In this document: positions 52,896 to 63,254 of the stretch, piece by piece
Numbering within the stretch: position 1 is the first letter of the stretch
Layout: every line of letters begins with the position of its first letter
Source of the DNA: Nocardia suismassiliense
Lineage (GTDB): Bacteria; Actinomycetota; Actinomycetes; Mycobacteriales; Mycobacteriaceae
Reading direction: 5' to 3'
DNA: 64,000 nucleotides
Assembly: GCF_900269665.1 (NCBI RefSeq)
Contig: NZ_LT985361.1
Coordinates: forward strand, 1,562,428-1,626,427
The notes under the pieces: generated by a model
The model's input: the letters and a program-made list of their open reading frames with translations, nothing else
What the model was told of the DNA's origin: nothing
Database searches by the model: none
Program-made: the position numbers and the translations under genes

Positions 52896-54146
52896 CTACT
52901 GCGGGTTCAGCCGGGATTCGAAGTTGCGCTCCAGTTCCCGCCAGGACTGCGCTTCCGCGGCGAACGGCGGGTTGGGCGCCATCCGGTTGGGGTCCGGGTT
53001 GAGCAGGTACGAGACGTACCAGCCGAGCGGATTGGACTGGGCCAGTGCCTGTTCCACGACGTCGTCGCCCGCGTAGTCGGAGGCGTCGGTGAACAGTTCG
53101 ACCGCGAGGTCGAGCTGCTCGATGTCGACGGCTTCCGGTCCTTCGGCGAGGTCGTCGGCGAGGCCGGGCAGCACGTAGACGTTTTCGTCGCTGACCTCGA
53201 CCTCGAGCGAACCGTCCACCGCGGCGGTCTGCACGTCGGTGAAGGTGCTGACCCGGGCGAGGTCGTGTTCGTGGTCGTCGGCCAGGTACCTGGCCAGTGC
53301 GCGCTCGGAGTTGAACACCGTGATGGCGTTGTCGGAGCCGAGGAAGATCGGCTCGTCGTCGAGGTAACAGCGCAGCGTGAAGTAGGTGCCGTCGGAGGTG
53401 ATGATCTTGACCGGGTCGATGCCGACCTCGTGCCAGAACGTCTCGTCCTCGTCTTCTTCGTCCTCGTCGTCCGCGTCGAGGTCGACGGGTTCGAACTCGT
53501 CTTCTTCGTTGTCCGCGGCGTCGTCGGCGTCGACCACGTTCTCCTCGGCGGCCAGCAGTTCGGCCTCCGCGACGGAGACGGCTTCCGCGTCGACCTCGGG
53601 GGTGTGCACGACGGAGTCGATGGCGTCGAGCACGCTGTCCCAGCCCTTGGCGATGGCGGCGCCGATCTGGTCCCAGAGTTCCTCGCCGTCGCGCCCGATG
53701 AACGCGTTCACGCCGCCGGGCAGCGCGCCGAGGACCGGGTGCGACCCGAAGAACTTGGTCACCGTCTCTAGCTCGCACACCTCGCCGATGTTGCGCACCA
53801 TGCTGAGGGTGTCTTCGAGCTCGGCGATGGTGTCCACGTCGGGGTCACCCGCGGCCAGTTCGGGCACCGCGACCAGATCGAAGGAGAAGTTCTCCTCCGG
53901 CTCCAGTTCGACCGCCGACAGCGCGACGACGACCTTCCATGCCGGATGCTCGACGAGGTCGTTGTCGGAGTTGGTCCGGATGAACGCGGCCAGCTCCGCA
54001 ACGGTCTCGAAACCGTAGAGGGAGTCCTCGTGTCCGAGGAACGCCTCCCACTCGTCGTCACCGTCTCGCCAGCGCGGTGCCCACAGGGTGACGAGATCGC
54101 CGTCGGTCAGGCCGAGCTCGATCGGGACGATGTCTCCAGAAGCCAT
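52896..54146 (-). CDS. acidic conserved protein (Rv3311-like), two-repeat architecture
   Basis: 416 residues, very acidic. Two copies of one domain, about 10-150 and 245-390, align: a FLG-ED/SD-N--SLYGF/ITVF core, ELAAFIRT/ALARYLAD helix, HDL/NDLVEHPAW and a ...VPEL/VLPGL strand. They flank a linker (about 195-240) consisting almost only of Asp/Glu. Position between upp and add and length of about 420 match my memory of M. tuberculosis Rv3311, a conserved protein of unknown function. The last gene downstream of the type VII-like module, 26 bp after it. Confidence 0.8.
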   Translation of the reverse strand: MASGDIVPIELGLTDGDLVTLWAPRWRDGDDEWEAFLGHEDSLYGFETVAELAAFIRTNSDNDLVEHPAWKVVVALSAVELEPEENFSFDLVAVPELAAGDPDVDTIAELEDTLSMVRNIGEVCELETVTKFFGSHPVLGALPGGVNAFIGRDGEELWDQIGAAIAKGWDSVLDAIDSVVHTPEVDAEAVSVAEAELLAAEENVVDADDAADNEEDEFEPVDLDADDEDEEDEDETFWHEVGIDPVKIITSDGTYFTLRCYLDDEPIFLGSDNAITVFNSERALARYLADDHEHDLARVSTFTDVQTAAVDGSLEVEVSDENVYVLPGLADDLAEGPEAVDIEQLDLAVELFTDASDYAGDDVVEQALAQSNPLGWYVSYLLNPDPNRMAPNPPFAAEAQSWRELERNFESRLNPQ

Positions 54147-54172
54147 GAGCGGAAGCCTATCGACCTTCCGCG

Positions 54173-54520
54173 TCAGGCACTATCCGGCCCGCCCCCAACG
54201 GTTCCTTGGGCGTCGTTCGCCGCGGGAACGAATGACTCGTTCAGTGTCGCAACGACCTTCGAGCGCTGGTTGCCCGCGTCCTCGGCGGCCTGCCGGCAAG
54301 CCCAGACGATCAGCTGTCCGACCTCGGCGGGTGGCAGCGAGGTGACCGTCTCGGCGAGGCTCAATGCGACGAGCGCGCCGTCGCTGTCGACCTCGACGGT
54401 GACCGTGCCATCCTCGGTGGTGTGCCGCCCGCGCACCTGCTTGAGGCCGTACAGCGCGGCCTCGAGTGCTTCCAGCTTCTGCGTCGCGTTAGCGACGAGC
54501 GCGTCCATCTCCGCACTCAT
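54173..54520 (-). CDS. YbaB/EbfC-like protein, EspL-like
   Basis: 115 residues: N-terminal helix MDALVANATQKLEALEAAL, beta strands TTEDGTVTVEVDSDGALVALSL, and a helix VGQLIVWACRQAAEDAGNQ, the YbaB/EbfC fold. Such proteins occur in ESX loci (EspL is, from memory, of the same length and family). The start overlaps the preceding gene's stop (ATGA). It may bind DNA or chaperone the substrates encoded upstream. Nothing shows a DNA-binding patch directly. Confidence 0.78.
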   Translation of the reverse strand: MSAEMDALVANATQKLEALEAALYGLKQVRGRHTTEDGTVTVEVDSDGALVALSLAETVTSLPPAEVGQLIVWACRQAAEDAGNQRSKVVATLNESFVPAANDAQGTVGGGPDSA

Positions 54521-54858
54521 ACTGGCCTCATCCAGGTCGTAGGTCCGGTGTCCGCGTCGTCGATCCGGTCCAGCTCGTCCACCGCCGCCTGGCGGGTGGG
54601 CAGGCCGAGCCGGTCCAGGATGTCGGCGGGCATGCCTGCCTCGGCGAGCAGCTCGCGGCGGCGCGCCTTCGCGGCGACGGTGGAGCGCTTGGTGAGCCGC
54701 ATGATCTCGTTCGCGAGAGATTGTGCGCCGTAGCGGTATTCGCTGCGCTCGAACTTGATCTCCACCGGCATGCCCTGATCGGTGGCCCGCACTGAGATGG
54801 TGCCGGAGCGATTGGTGCTGGCCGCGACCGTGACGTTGGGAACCTGCGGTTGAGTCAT
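54517..54858 (-). CDS. second YbaB-like small protein of the type VII-like module
   Basis: 113 residues: VTVAASTNRSGTISVRATDQGMPVEIKF gives the same strand pattern as the YbaB-like neighbour, then a helix ANEIMRLTKRSTVAAKARRR and an acidic C-terminal end. Overlaps both neighbours by four bases (ATGA at each end). I take it as a partner of the 115-residue protein, perhaps a heterodimer; not a recognised named family. Confidence 0.7.
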   Translation of the reverse strand: MTQPQVPNVTVAASTNRSGTISVRATDQGMPVEIKFERSEYRYGAQSLANEIMRLTKRSTVAAKARRRELLAEAGMPADILDRLGLPTRQAAVDELDRIDDADTGPTTWMRPV

Positions 54859-55970
54859 GACGTCGGCCTGTAGAAGCCGTAGAAGCCCATCCCTGAGTTC
54901 TCCGTTCGAATCGAGCTGATCTGGACCGGGTCGCCGGCCTCGACGAATTGACCGTTGCCGATCACCATCGCGACATGGCCATCCCAGATGGCCAGATCGC
55001 CGGGCATCAGGTCGCCGGGGGAGACCGAGGTGCCGGTGGCCTGCTCGGCGGCCAGGCGCGGCAACTCCACGCCCGCCTCGCCGTAGGCGAATTTGGTCAG
55101 CCCGCTGCAGTCCAGGCCGGCGCCGGGGGTATTGCCGCCCCACACGTACGGCGTGCCGACCGCGCTGATCGCCGAGCGCACCGCGGTCGCCGCCTTCTCG
55201 TTCGGCGCCTCGACGGTGCTGCCGTCGGGCAGCGTGATCTTCACGCCGGTGCCGTCGGGCATGCCCGAGGAGCCGGTGTTGGGTGTGCCCGACGGGCTCG
55301 GTGTGGCGGACTTGGTGCCGACCGTCGTCGAGTTGGTGGTCGAGGGCATCGCGGTGCTCATCAGGCTGCTGGCCATCGAACCGACACCGCTCAACGCGCT
55401 GGTCGCGGTCGAAGCCAGCTGCTGCGCGCCCGCGGTGGAGGTGGCCGTGCCCGCGAGCGACGGAGTGGGCGGCGGCGGGGTGAGTTCGGACATCGACGCG
55501 GTGTGCGTGCCGAGTTCGTTCTGCACCCGGCCGACCACGTTGAGCGCCTGGCCCAAATGGTCGATCGCGGAGCCGACGATCATCGTCAGGCCCGCGGGGG
55601 TGGCCAGGGCCGGGCCCGCGCTCGCCGCGGTGTTCACGAACGACTGGGCGATGCCCGCGAGGTCTTTCTGACCCGTTTCGACCTCGGCCGCAGCCTGATT
55701 CACCACGGTTGCCATGTCGTTGCCGCGGTCGGAAATGGTGGCGGCGGAGGTCTGCACCCGCAGCGCCTTCGAGGTGGCGGCGTCGGCGGCCTGGCCGTCC
55801 CACGCGGTGTTCATGCCGTTGATGCTGTCGCGGCCCATCTGGTGGATCTGATCCACCACGCTCGACGTGCTGCGCAGCGCGTCGGAGGGGCCGCCGGTGG
55901 GCAGCACGCCGGAGCCGAAGCTGGAAAGCAGGTCGAATATCGGCTTGGCCAGTGCGTTGATATCGATCAC
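54855..55970 (-). CDS. WXG100/PPE-like domain fused to NlpC/P60 (C40) peptidoglycan hydrolase
   Basis: 371 residues, no classic signal peptide. Residues 1-165 are helical with a W-x-G-type turn ([12 protein letters not shown], Trp57-Asp-Gly59) as in type VII secretion substrates. A Ser/Thr/Pro/Ala-rich linker (165-240) follows. Residues 250-371 are an NlpC/P60 domain with Cys288 ([16 protein letters not shown]) and His332 ([12 protein letters not shown]). The expected activity is cleavage of D-Glu-mDAP bonds outside the cell. GTG start 4 bp after the EspC-like gene's stop; overlaps the following gene by four bases. Confidence 0.87.
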   Translation of the reverse strand: MIDINALAKPIFDLLSSFGSGVLPTGGPSDALRSTSSVVDQIHQMGRDSINGMNTAWDGQAADAATSKALRVQTSAATISDRGNDMATVVNQAAAEVETGQKDLAGIAQSFVNTAASAGPALATPAGLTMIVGSAIDHLGQALNVVGRVQNELGTHTASMSELTPPPPTPSLAGTATSTAGAQQLASTATSALSGVGSMASSLMSTAMPSTTNSTTVGTKSATPSPSGTPNTGSSGMPDGTGVKITLPDGSTVEAPNEKAATAVRSAISAVGTPYVWGGNTPGAGLDCSGLTKFAYGEAGVELPRLAAEQATGTSVSPGDLMPGDLAIWDGHVAMVIGNGQFVEAGDPVQISSIRTENSGMGFYGFYRPTS

Positions 55971-55974
55971 AGGC

Positions 55975-56340
55975 TCAGCCGTCCAATTCGGTGGCCACGG
56001 TCCGCAGCGCTCCCGCGTTGTTCAGGTCCGTCTCGGTGAGCACCGTCGCCGCGCCGGTGGCCGCGCCACCCATGCTGGCGAGTACCGCCGACAGCTGGCC
56101 GATCGAGGCGACATGTCCCGCGTGCGCGGCGGCGTAGGCGGCCATGAAATCACCACCGATCAACCCCATGATCGGGCCGAGCAGCGCGGGCTCGGCCGCC
56201 ACGGCGCCGGCACCGGCCGTAGCCATCTCCCCGGCCATCACATGGGCGGTCGCGCCGTAGGCTGCGATGCCCTCGGTGTCCGCCGACATCTTCCGCATCA
56301 GAGCTTCCCCCATCTGTTGTTCCCAGGCAGAGTACGTCAT
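55975..56340 (-). CDS. EspC-like (DUF2580) type VII secretion-target protein
   Basis: 121 residues, helical, Ala/Gly-rich, ending with the conserved-looking [16 protein letters not shown] segment typical of EspC-family small exported proteins; no W-x-G. It is the first gene of the module EspC-like, WXG-NlpC/P60, two YbaB-like genes and the Rv3311-like gene. The pairing of a small EspC-type protein with a larger WXG-type one suggests co-secretion as a heterodimer. No ESX ATPase or membrane gene is in the window, so an ESX system elsewhere would be needed. Confidence 0.78.
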   Translation of the reverse strand: MTYSAWEQQMGEALMRKMSADTEGIAAYGATAHVMAGEMATAGAGAVAAEPALLGPIMGLIGGDFMAAYAAAHAGHVASIGQLSAVLASMGGAATGAATVLTETDLNNAGALRTVATELDG

Positions 56341-56445
56341 TCACTTGGTTCGACGCGCCCTCTTCCCGTTCGGTTCCCACCGATCCGAAAAAACTTTCGG
56401 GTAGAGCGTCGGCGGCGGACCCACCGGTCACTTTATCGTTCCCTC

Positions 56446-57069
56446 ATGCGCACTCACACCGTGGACCATCCGCTCGCCGCTGCCTTGTTGACCACGATGC
56501 GAGACGAGCGCACCGACAATTCCGCCTTCCGCGCCGCGCTGCGCGACCTCACCAGGATCCTCATCTACGAGGCGCTGCGGGAGGCGCCGGTGCGGCGGTT
56601 CGAGATCAGCACGCCGGTGGCGGTGACAGAGGGCGCGCGACTGGCGCAACCGCCGCTGCTGGTGCCGGTGCTGCGGGCCGGCCTCGGCATGGTCGACGTG
56701 GCCGCCGAGCTGATTCCGGACGCCCGAATCGGCTTCGTCGGCATCGCCCGCGACGAGGACACCCACGAGCCCGTCCCGTACATGGAGTCGCTGCCCGCCG
56801 ACCTGGCCGGACTCCCGGTCTACGTGCTCGATCCGATGCTGGCCACCGGCGGCTCGATGCGGCACACCCTCGAACTCCTGGTCGCCCACGGCGCCACCGA
56901 CATCACCGCGGTCTGCGTCGTCGCGGCACCGGAAGGGGTTGCCGCACTGACCGATTCGGGCCACCCGGTGCGCCTGGTCACCGCCGCCGTGGACGCGGGC
57001 CTGAACGAGCACGCCTACATCGTCCCCGGTCTCGGCGACGCGGGCGATCGCCAGTTCGGCCCGCGCTAG
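56446..57069 (+). CDS. upp: uracil phosphoribosyltransferase
   Basis: Forms UMP from uracil and PRPP, 207 residues. PRPP loop [24 protein letters not shown], and the C-terminal uracil/GTP-site segment GDAGDRQFG are present. It completes the pyrimidine salvage set with cdd and deoA. No clear ribosome site; a short-leader mRNA is possible. Divergent from the type VII-like module. Confidence 0.96.
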   Translation: MRTHTVDHPLAAALLTTMRDERTDNSAFRAALRDLTRILIYEALREAPVRRFEISTPVAVTEGARLAQPPLLVPVLRAGLGMVDVAAELIPDARIGFVGIARDEDTHEPVPYMESLPADLAGLPVYVLDPMLATGGSMRHTLELLVAHGATDITAVCVVAAPEGVAALTDSGHPVRLVTAAVDAGLNEHAYIVPGLGDAGDRQFGPR

Positions 57070-57131
57070 GCCCCGTGTCGAAGTCCCATCCAGCCCCCGG
57101 ATGCCTCCGGCCGGACTTCGACACCGGGCCT
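57068..57131. repeat. dispersed intergenic palindromic element, copy B, also upp terminator
   Basis: AGGCCC, mismatch, GTGTCGAAGTCC (57068-57086) pairs with GGACTTCGACAC, mismatch, GGGCCT (57113-57131): an 18-bp stem with one mismatch starting in the upp stop codon. Same family as 40765-40803. Confidence 0.75.
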
Positions 57132-57196
57132 GGGCCGCCGGTGTCACTCCGCTCGGTGTTGCCGGGTGCCCGGCCCGGTGCGCCGCGCGCGTGAGT

Positions 57197-57424
57197 TCAC
57201 CCGTCCTGGGCTCGGGTGAACAGCTCGAGGTGGAAGCAGTCCTTGCATCGATAGGCATCGACCAGCCAGTGCGCGCGGCCGGTCCGTTTCGCGCCCCAGA
57301 AGCCGATCTCCAACGGTCCTTCGACCCAGCGGGCATGGCCGCGTGAACTGTCGCCGGAGTCCTCGATGAAGCCGGGCATCATGCCCTCGCTGCCGCAGTG
57401 GGTACAGTGCATCGCCGTCATCAT
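57197..57424 (-). CDS. small zinc-ribbon protein
   Basis: 75 residues. Two Cys pairs, CTHCGSEG near the N-terminus and YRCKDC near the C-terminus, bracket about 50 residues, a zinc-ribbon layout. WLVDAYRCKDCFHLELF ends the fold. Starts at 57424, 57421 or 57412 (M1, M2, M5). Lies 18 bp downstream of the phosphomutase gene on the same strand, with its start codons inside a hairpin. Function unknown. Confidence 0.72.
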   Translation of the reverse strand: MMTAMHCTHCGSEGMMPGFIEDSGDSSRGHARWVEGPLEIGFWGAKRTGRAHWLVDAYRCKDCFHLELFTRAQDG

Positions 57425-57437
57425 CTGATGATGACGG
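57415..57437 (-). terminator. hairpin overlapping the zinc-ribbon start codons
   Basis: CCGTCATCAT (57415-57424) and ATGATGACGG (57428-57437), perfect 10-bp stem with a 3-nt loop. On the minus strand the first two ATG codons lie in the 3' arm. Either a terminator for the phosphomutase gene or a structure limiting initiation of the small gene. Confidence 0.5.
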
Positions 57438-57442
57438 CTGGG

Positions 57443-58939
<1,497 letters not shown>

Positions 58940-59728
58940 CTACACCCGTTCCAGCACGCCGCGCAGCAGCTTGCCCAATCGTGGTGCGGCCGCGTGACCT
59001 TCGGCCAGCACCTCGGCGTGCGACAGATGCCCGCCGGTGACGCCGGCGGCCAGATTGGTGACCAGGGAGATGCCGAGCACCCGGGCACCGAGCGCGCGAC
59101 AGGCGATCGCCTCCAGCACCGTCGACATGCCGACCAGGTCGGCGCCCAGGGTGCGCAGCATCCGGATCTCGGCCGGGGTCTCGTACTGCGGCCCGGTCAG
59201 GCCCGCATACACGCCCTCGGTCAGGGTGGGGGCGATTTCTTGTGCCAGGGCGCGCAATTCGGGATCCCACGCGTCGACGAGGTCGACGAAGGTGGCGCCG
59301 GTCAGCGGGGTCCGGGGGGTGAGGTTCAAGTGATCGTTGATCAGCGCCGGCTCGCCGACCCGCAGCCCCTCGCGGATACCGCCCGCGGCGTTGGTGAGCA
59401 GCACGATCTCGGCGCCCGCCGCGACGGCCGCGGCAACCGGGTGCACCACCTCAGCGGGCTGGTAGCCCTCGTACAGGTGCTGGCGGCCCATCAGCAGCAG
59501 CGTGGGTGTGGCACCCACGGCGACCGAGTGGATCATGCCGACGTGCCCCTGCGCACTCGGCGTCCCGAAGCCGGGCAGCTCCGGCATCGGCACGGACGCG
59601 ACGGGGGTGCCGATCTCCGCGGCCGCCTCCTGCCAGCCCGAGCCGAGCACCACCGCAACCCGGTGACGCGGCACTCCAGTACGTTCGGCGATCGCCTCGG
59701 CGGCCTGTTCGGCAAGCATGATCGTCAC
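58940..59728 (-). CDS. purine nucleoside phosphorylase (trimeric type)
   Basis: 262 residues from GTG 59728, which has GGGCGGA 5 nt upstream; an ATG is 9 bp further in. Motifs: [42 protein letters not shown] and GMSTVLEA (Met and Glu of the purine site). It splits inosine/guanosine to base and ribose 1-phosphate, downstream of add. It corresponds to the gene called deoD (Rv3307) in mycobacteria. In-frame with, and immediately followed by, the mutase gene. Confidence 0.95.
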   Translation of the reverse strand: MTIMLAEQAAEAIAERTGVPRHRVAVVLGSGWQEAAAEIGTPVASVPMPELPGFGTPSAQGHVGMIHSVAVGATPTLLLMGRQHLYEGYQPAEVVHPVAAAVAAGAEIVLLTNAAGGIREGLRVGEPALINDHLNLTPRTPLTGATFVDLVDAWDPELRALAQEIAPTLTEGVYAGLTGPQYETPAEIRMLRTLGADLVGMSTVLEAIACRALGARVLGISLVTNLAAGVTGGHLSHAEVLAEGHAAAPRLGKLLRGVLERV

Positions 59729-59849
59729 GATAGTCCGCCCGACCCGGGCTTGCGGGTGCGCTCGCACAACCCACGGCGGCATTCCGCCGACGCTCCGGGA
59801 TAGCTACCCGCGAGTAGGGGTGGTGCCGGGTGCCGGATATTCTGCACCT

Positions 59850-60554
59850 ATGCCGTATCTGGAACGTGAAGGGGAAGTGTTCGTCCTGTACCTCGGAAAC
59901 GAGGGGCAGACCGACAGCGAGAACCGCTTTCACCCGGACTGGATCGACGAGTTCCACGCTGTGCTGGACAAGGTCGAGAGCTCCGAGGGTCCCGCCGCGC
60001 TGGTCACCGTGGCGACCGGCAAGTTCTACACCAACGGCCTGGACACCGACTGGCTGTTCGCCAACCTGCAGGACTCGCACGGCTACCTGGACCGTGTGCA
60101 CTCGCTCTACACCCGGTTGCTGACGTTCCCGATGCCGACGGTCGCCGCGATCAACGGCCACGCGTTCGGGGCGGGCGCCATGCTGGCCACCTCGCACGAC
60201 TTCCGGGTGATGCGCGCCGATCGCGGCTTCTACTGCCTGCCCGAGGTGCACCTGGGCATGCCGTTCACCGTGGGCATGAACGCCCTGCTGACCCAGCGGC
60301 TGTCCAACCAGGTCTGCGTGCAGGCGATGACCACCGGCTACCGCTACCCGGCCGACGAGGCGATCGCCGCGGGCATCGTGGACGGCAAGGCCGACGCGGA
60401 GTCGTTGCTGGCGACCGCGGTGGCCAAGGCCGCGGCATTGGCGAGCAACCGCAAGCCGAACCTGCCGGTGATCAAGCGCGCGCTGCACGCCGAGGCGCTG
60501 GCGGGTCTGTCCGTGCCGACCACGCCGGAGAACCTGGCCTTCGCCACCGGTTAA
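59850..60554 (+). CDS. enoyl-CoA hydratase/isomerase (crotonase) family protein
   Basis: 234 residues. GKFYTNGLDTDW and INGHAFGAGAMLATSHDFRVM form the oxyanion hole, and YCLPEVHLGMPF follows, as in the eukaryotic-like Delta3-Delta2 enoyl-CoA isomerase branch. An acidic catalytic residue is likely Glu in PEVHLG. No ribosome site precedes the ATG. Substrate unknown. From memory this gene is not between deoD and amiB1 in M. tuberculosis, so it is an insertion in the shared order. Confidence 0.87.
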   Translation: MPYLEREGEVFVLYLGNEGQTDSENRFHPDWIDEFHAVLDKVESSEGPAALVTVATGKFYTNGLDTDWLFANLQDSHGYLDRVHSLYTRLLTFPMPTVAAINGHAFGAGAMLATSHDFRVMRADRGFYCLPEVHLGMPFTVGMNALLTQRLSNQVCVQAMTTGYRYPADEAIAAGIVDGKADAESLLATAVAKAAALASNRKPNLPVIKRALHAEALAGLSVPTTPENLAFATG

Positions 60555-60701
60555 TCCCGCGGCGGCCGGCGGACACGGCGGTGTCCCTCGGCGGAGCGTG
60601 GCGTACTGAACTGCGGGAACGCCACGGCGACCCGCTGCGCCGGGCGCGACCGAACCGGCATGACTTCGCTCGGTTTGCGGCGCAGTGCAACACTGTGTGC
60701 C

Positions 60702-61940
60702 ATGCCACCACCGCGCAGCGGGCACCAGGAATCGCGCAGCGACTACGACGTCGCGCGCGCCGATGCCATGCAGCTGTCGGACGCGGCGATCAAGGCCGCG
60801 GTCGACCAGCTGATTGATCTTTCGCACTCGATCCACGCCGAGCCGGAGCTCGCGTTCGAGGAGACGCGCAGCGTCGCCAAGACCATCGCGCCGCTCGTCG
60901 AGCGCGGCTTCGAGGTCGAGACCGGCGTGGCCGAATTGCCGACCGCGTTTCGCGCGAGCTTCGGTAGCGGGCCGTTGACCGTCGGCATCTGCGCTGAGTA
61001 CGACGCGCTGCCCGGGATGGGACATGCCTGCGGGCACAACATCATTGCCGCCTCATCGGTCGGTGCCGCGCTGGGACTCGCCGACGTGGCCGACGCGCTC
61101 GGGCTGACCGTGCTGGTGCTCGGCACGCCCGCCGAGGAGAGCGGCGGCGGCAAGGTGCTGATGCTGGAGCGCGGCGTCTTCGACGACGTGGCGATGGCGA
61201 TGATGGTGCATCCCGGCCCGCTCGACATCGTCGGCGCACGCTCGCTGGCGATGGCCGATCTGGCCATCACCTTCCACGGCCGGGAGGCACACGCCAGCGC
61301 CGCGCCGGAACTCGGCCGCAACGCGGGCGACGCGGTCACCGTCACGCAGGTAGCTCTTGGATTGCTGAGACAGCATCTCCAGCCTGGCCAGCAACTCCAC
61401 GGTATAGTCGGCGATGGTGGCGTAGCCCCGAACATCGTGCCCGGACGTGCGGAACTGCTGTATTACCTACGCGCAGTCGACTCCGTATCCCTCGACAATC
61501 TGATGCAACGAGCGTCAGCGTGTTTCGAGGCCGGCGCCCTTGCGACCGGCTGCACCCAGGAAATCCGGACTGTCGCGCCGACATATACCGAGCTGACGCC
61601 CGATCCGGCGTTACTGTTTGCCTACCGCGAGCAGATAACCCGATTGGGGCGAGTGCCGATCGCACCCGAGCTTGAGGCACAGCGGCCGCTCGGAAGCACG
61701 GACATGGGCAACGTCACCAATGTCATTCCTGGCATCCATCCGGTTATCGGAATTGATGCCGGTGGTGCGGCGACGCACCAGCCCGACTTCGCCGCGGCGA
61801 GTGTCAACGCCTCGGCGGATCGTGCGGTGGTCGATGGTGCGCTGGCTCTCGCGCGTACCGCGATCACCGCTGCCGGCGATGAAGAACACAGGGACAGGTT
61901 GTTGCAACGGCTCGTTCAACGACAGGAGGATTTTCGGTGA
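60702..61940 (+). CDS. M20 family amidohydrolase (AmiB1-like)
   Basis: 412 residues from ATG 60702 of the AbgB/ACY1L2-like M20 group: metal ligands His108, Cys110 and His112 (GHACGHNII) and Glu145-Glu146 (GTPAEESGGG). The lid contains FHGREAHAS, and the C-terminal motif NVTNVIPG is near the end. It hydrolyses an N-acyl or peptidyl amide; substrate unknown. Codon use changes abruptly near 61350: the remaining 590 bp have far more A/T at third positions than the first half. Stop overlaps the next start (GTGA). Confidence 0.88.
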   Translation: MPPPRSGHQESRSDYDVARADAMQLSDAAIKAAVDQLIDLSHSIHAEPELAFEETRSVAKTIAPLVERGFEVETGVAELPTAFRASFGSGPLTVGICAEYDALPGMGHACGHNIIAASSVGAALGLADVADALGLTVLVLGTPAEESGGGKVLMLERGVFDDVAMAMMVHPGPLDIVGARSLAMADLAITFHGREAHASAAPELGRNAGDAVTVTQVALGLLRQHLQPGQQLHGIVGDGGVAPNIVPGRAELLYYLRAVDSVSLDNLMQRASACFEAGALATGCTQEIRTVAPTYTELTPDPALLFAYREQITRLGRVPIAPELEAQRPLGSTDMGNVTNVIPGIHPVIGIDAGGAATHQPDFAAASVNASADRAVVDGALALARTAITAAGDEEHRDRLLQRLVQRQEDFR

Positions 61941-63199
61941 GCACTACCGGCCGTTCGGCCGAGCGGGCGTCGGGCACGGATACGGGTGCGTGTGCACTTG
62001 CAGAGGGCCCCGACCTCGTCGCATTGTCGAACACCGTGGGGACGGGACTGGGATCGGTCGAGGGCTGGCTGGCCGAGCACGCGGTCGACCTCGTCCAGTG
62101 GCGGCGGCACATCCACGCCAACCCGGAACTTTCCCGCACCGAGTTCGCTACCACCGAATTCATCTCCTCCTGGCTGATCAAGGCGGGCCCGACCCCGCAG
62201 CCCCTGCCCGGCGGCACCGGCCTCATCTGTGGCATCGGGCCGGAGGGCCCGCGCATCGGCCTGCGCGCCGACATGGACGCGCTGCCGCTGCAGGAGTTCA
62301 CCGGCTTGAGCTTTGCCTCCACCGTGCCCGGCGTCTCGCACGCCTGCGGGCACGACGCGCACACCACGATCCTGCTCGGCACCGCGCTCGCGCTGGCCGA
62401 GGTGCCCGAGCTGCCGGTCGGCGTGCGCCTGGTCTTCCAGCCCGCCGAGGAGGTCATGCCCGGCGGCGCGATCGACGTGGTCGCCACCGGCGCGATGGAG
62501 GGTGTGGAGCGGATCTTCGCGCTGCACTGCGATCCGCGCCTGGAGGTGGGCCGGGTCGGCATCCGGGTCGGCGCGATCACCTCGGCCGCCGACACCGTCG
62601 AACTGGTGCTGGACTCGCCGGGCGGGCACACCTCGCGCCCGCATCTCACCAGCGATCTGGTCTATGCCATCGGCACCGTGATCACCGGGCTGCCCGGCCT
62701 GCTCAGCCGGCGCATCGACCCGCGCACCAGCACCGTGATGGTGTGGGGTGCGGTCAGTGCGGGCAAGGCGCCCAACGCGATTCCGCAGACCGGCATGCTC
62801 ACCGGCACCGTGCGGACCGGCGATCACGCGACCTGGTCGCTGCTGGAGCCGATGGTGCGCGAGATCGTGGACGGTCTGCTCGCCCCCACCGGCGTGCGGT
62901 ACCAGCTGAACTACCGTCGCGGCGTGCCGCCGGTGGTCAACGACGAGCAGTCCACCCGGATGTTCGAGGACGCGATCCGCAAGCTCGGGCCGGACGCGCT
63001 GGCCGACACCATGCAATCCGGTGGCGGCGAAGACTTCTCGTGGTACCTGGAGGAGGTGCCCGGCGCGATGGCGCGCCTGGGCGTCTGGTCCGGGCACGGC
63101 GAGCAGCTGGACCTGCACCAGCCGACGTTCGACATCGACGAGCGCGCGCTCGCGGTCGGCGTGCGGGTGCTGACGAATATCGTGCTGAACGCACGCTGA
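61937..63199 (+). CDS. M20D family amidohydrolase (AmiA1-like)
   Basis: 420 residues. A 40-residue extension precedes the catalytic domain. Ligands are His135, Cys137 and His139 (HACGHDAH) and Glu171-Glu172 (FQPAEEVMPGG), with His in GGHTSRPH for the dimer interface, and GGGEDFSWYLE near the C-terminus. Typical of IAA-amino acid/hippurate hydrolase-like enzymes. GTG start overlaps the upstream amidohydrolase stop; the two are presumably coexpressed, as amiB1-amiA1 in mycobacteria. The first 40 codons share the unusual codon use of the previous gene's second half. Confidence 0.9.
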   Translation: MSTTGRSAERASGTDTGACALAEGPDLVALSNTVGTGLGSVEGWLAEHAVDLVQWRRHIHANPELSRTEFATTEFISSWLIKAGPTPQPLPGGTGLICGIGPEGPRIGLRADMDALPLQEFTGLSFASTVPGVSHACGHDAHTTILLGTALALAEVPELPVGVRLVFQPAEEVMPGGAIDVVATGAMEGVERIFALHCDPRLEVGRVGIRVGAITSAADTVELVLDSPGGHTSRPHLTSDLVYAIGTVITGLPGLLSRRIDPRTSTVMVWGAVSAGKAPNAIPQTGMLTGTVRTGDHATWSLLEPMVREIVDGLLAPTGVRYQLNYRRGVPPVVNDEQSTRMFEDAIRKLGPDALADTMQSGGGEDFSWYLEEVPGAMARLGVWSGHGEQLDLHQPTFDIDERALAVGVRVLTNIVLNAR

Positions 63200-63213
63200 G
63201 CTGAGCGATACCG

Positions 63214-63245
63214 CGACGTGGTCGGCCTTCGGGCCGGCCACGTCG
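63214..63245. terminator. bidirectional hairpin terminator after the amidohydrolase pair
   Basis: CGACGTGGTCGGCC (63214-63227), loop TTCG, GGCCGGCCACGTCG (63232-63245): 14-bp stem with one G-U pair between convergent genes. Confidence 0.8.
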
Positions 63246-63254
63246 TCTCGTTTG

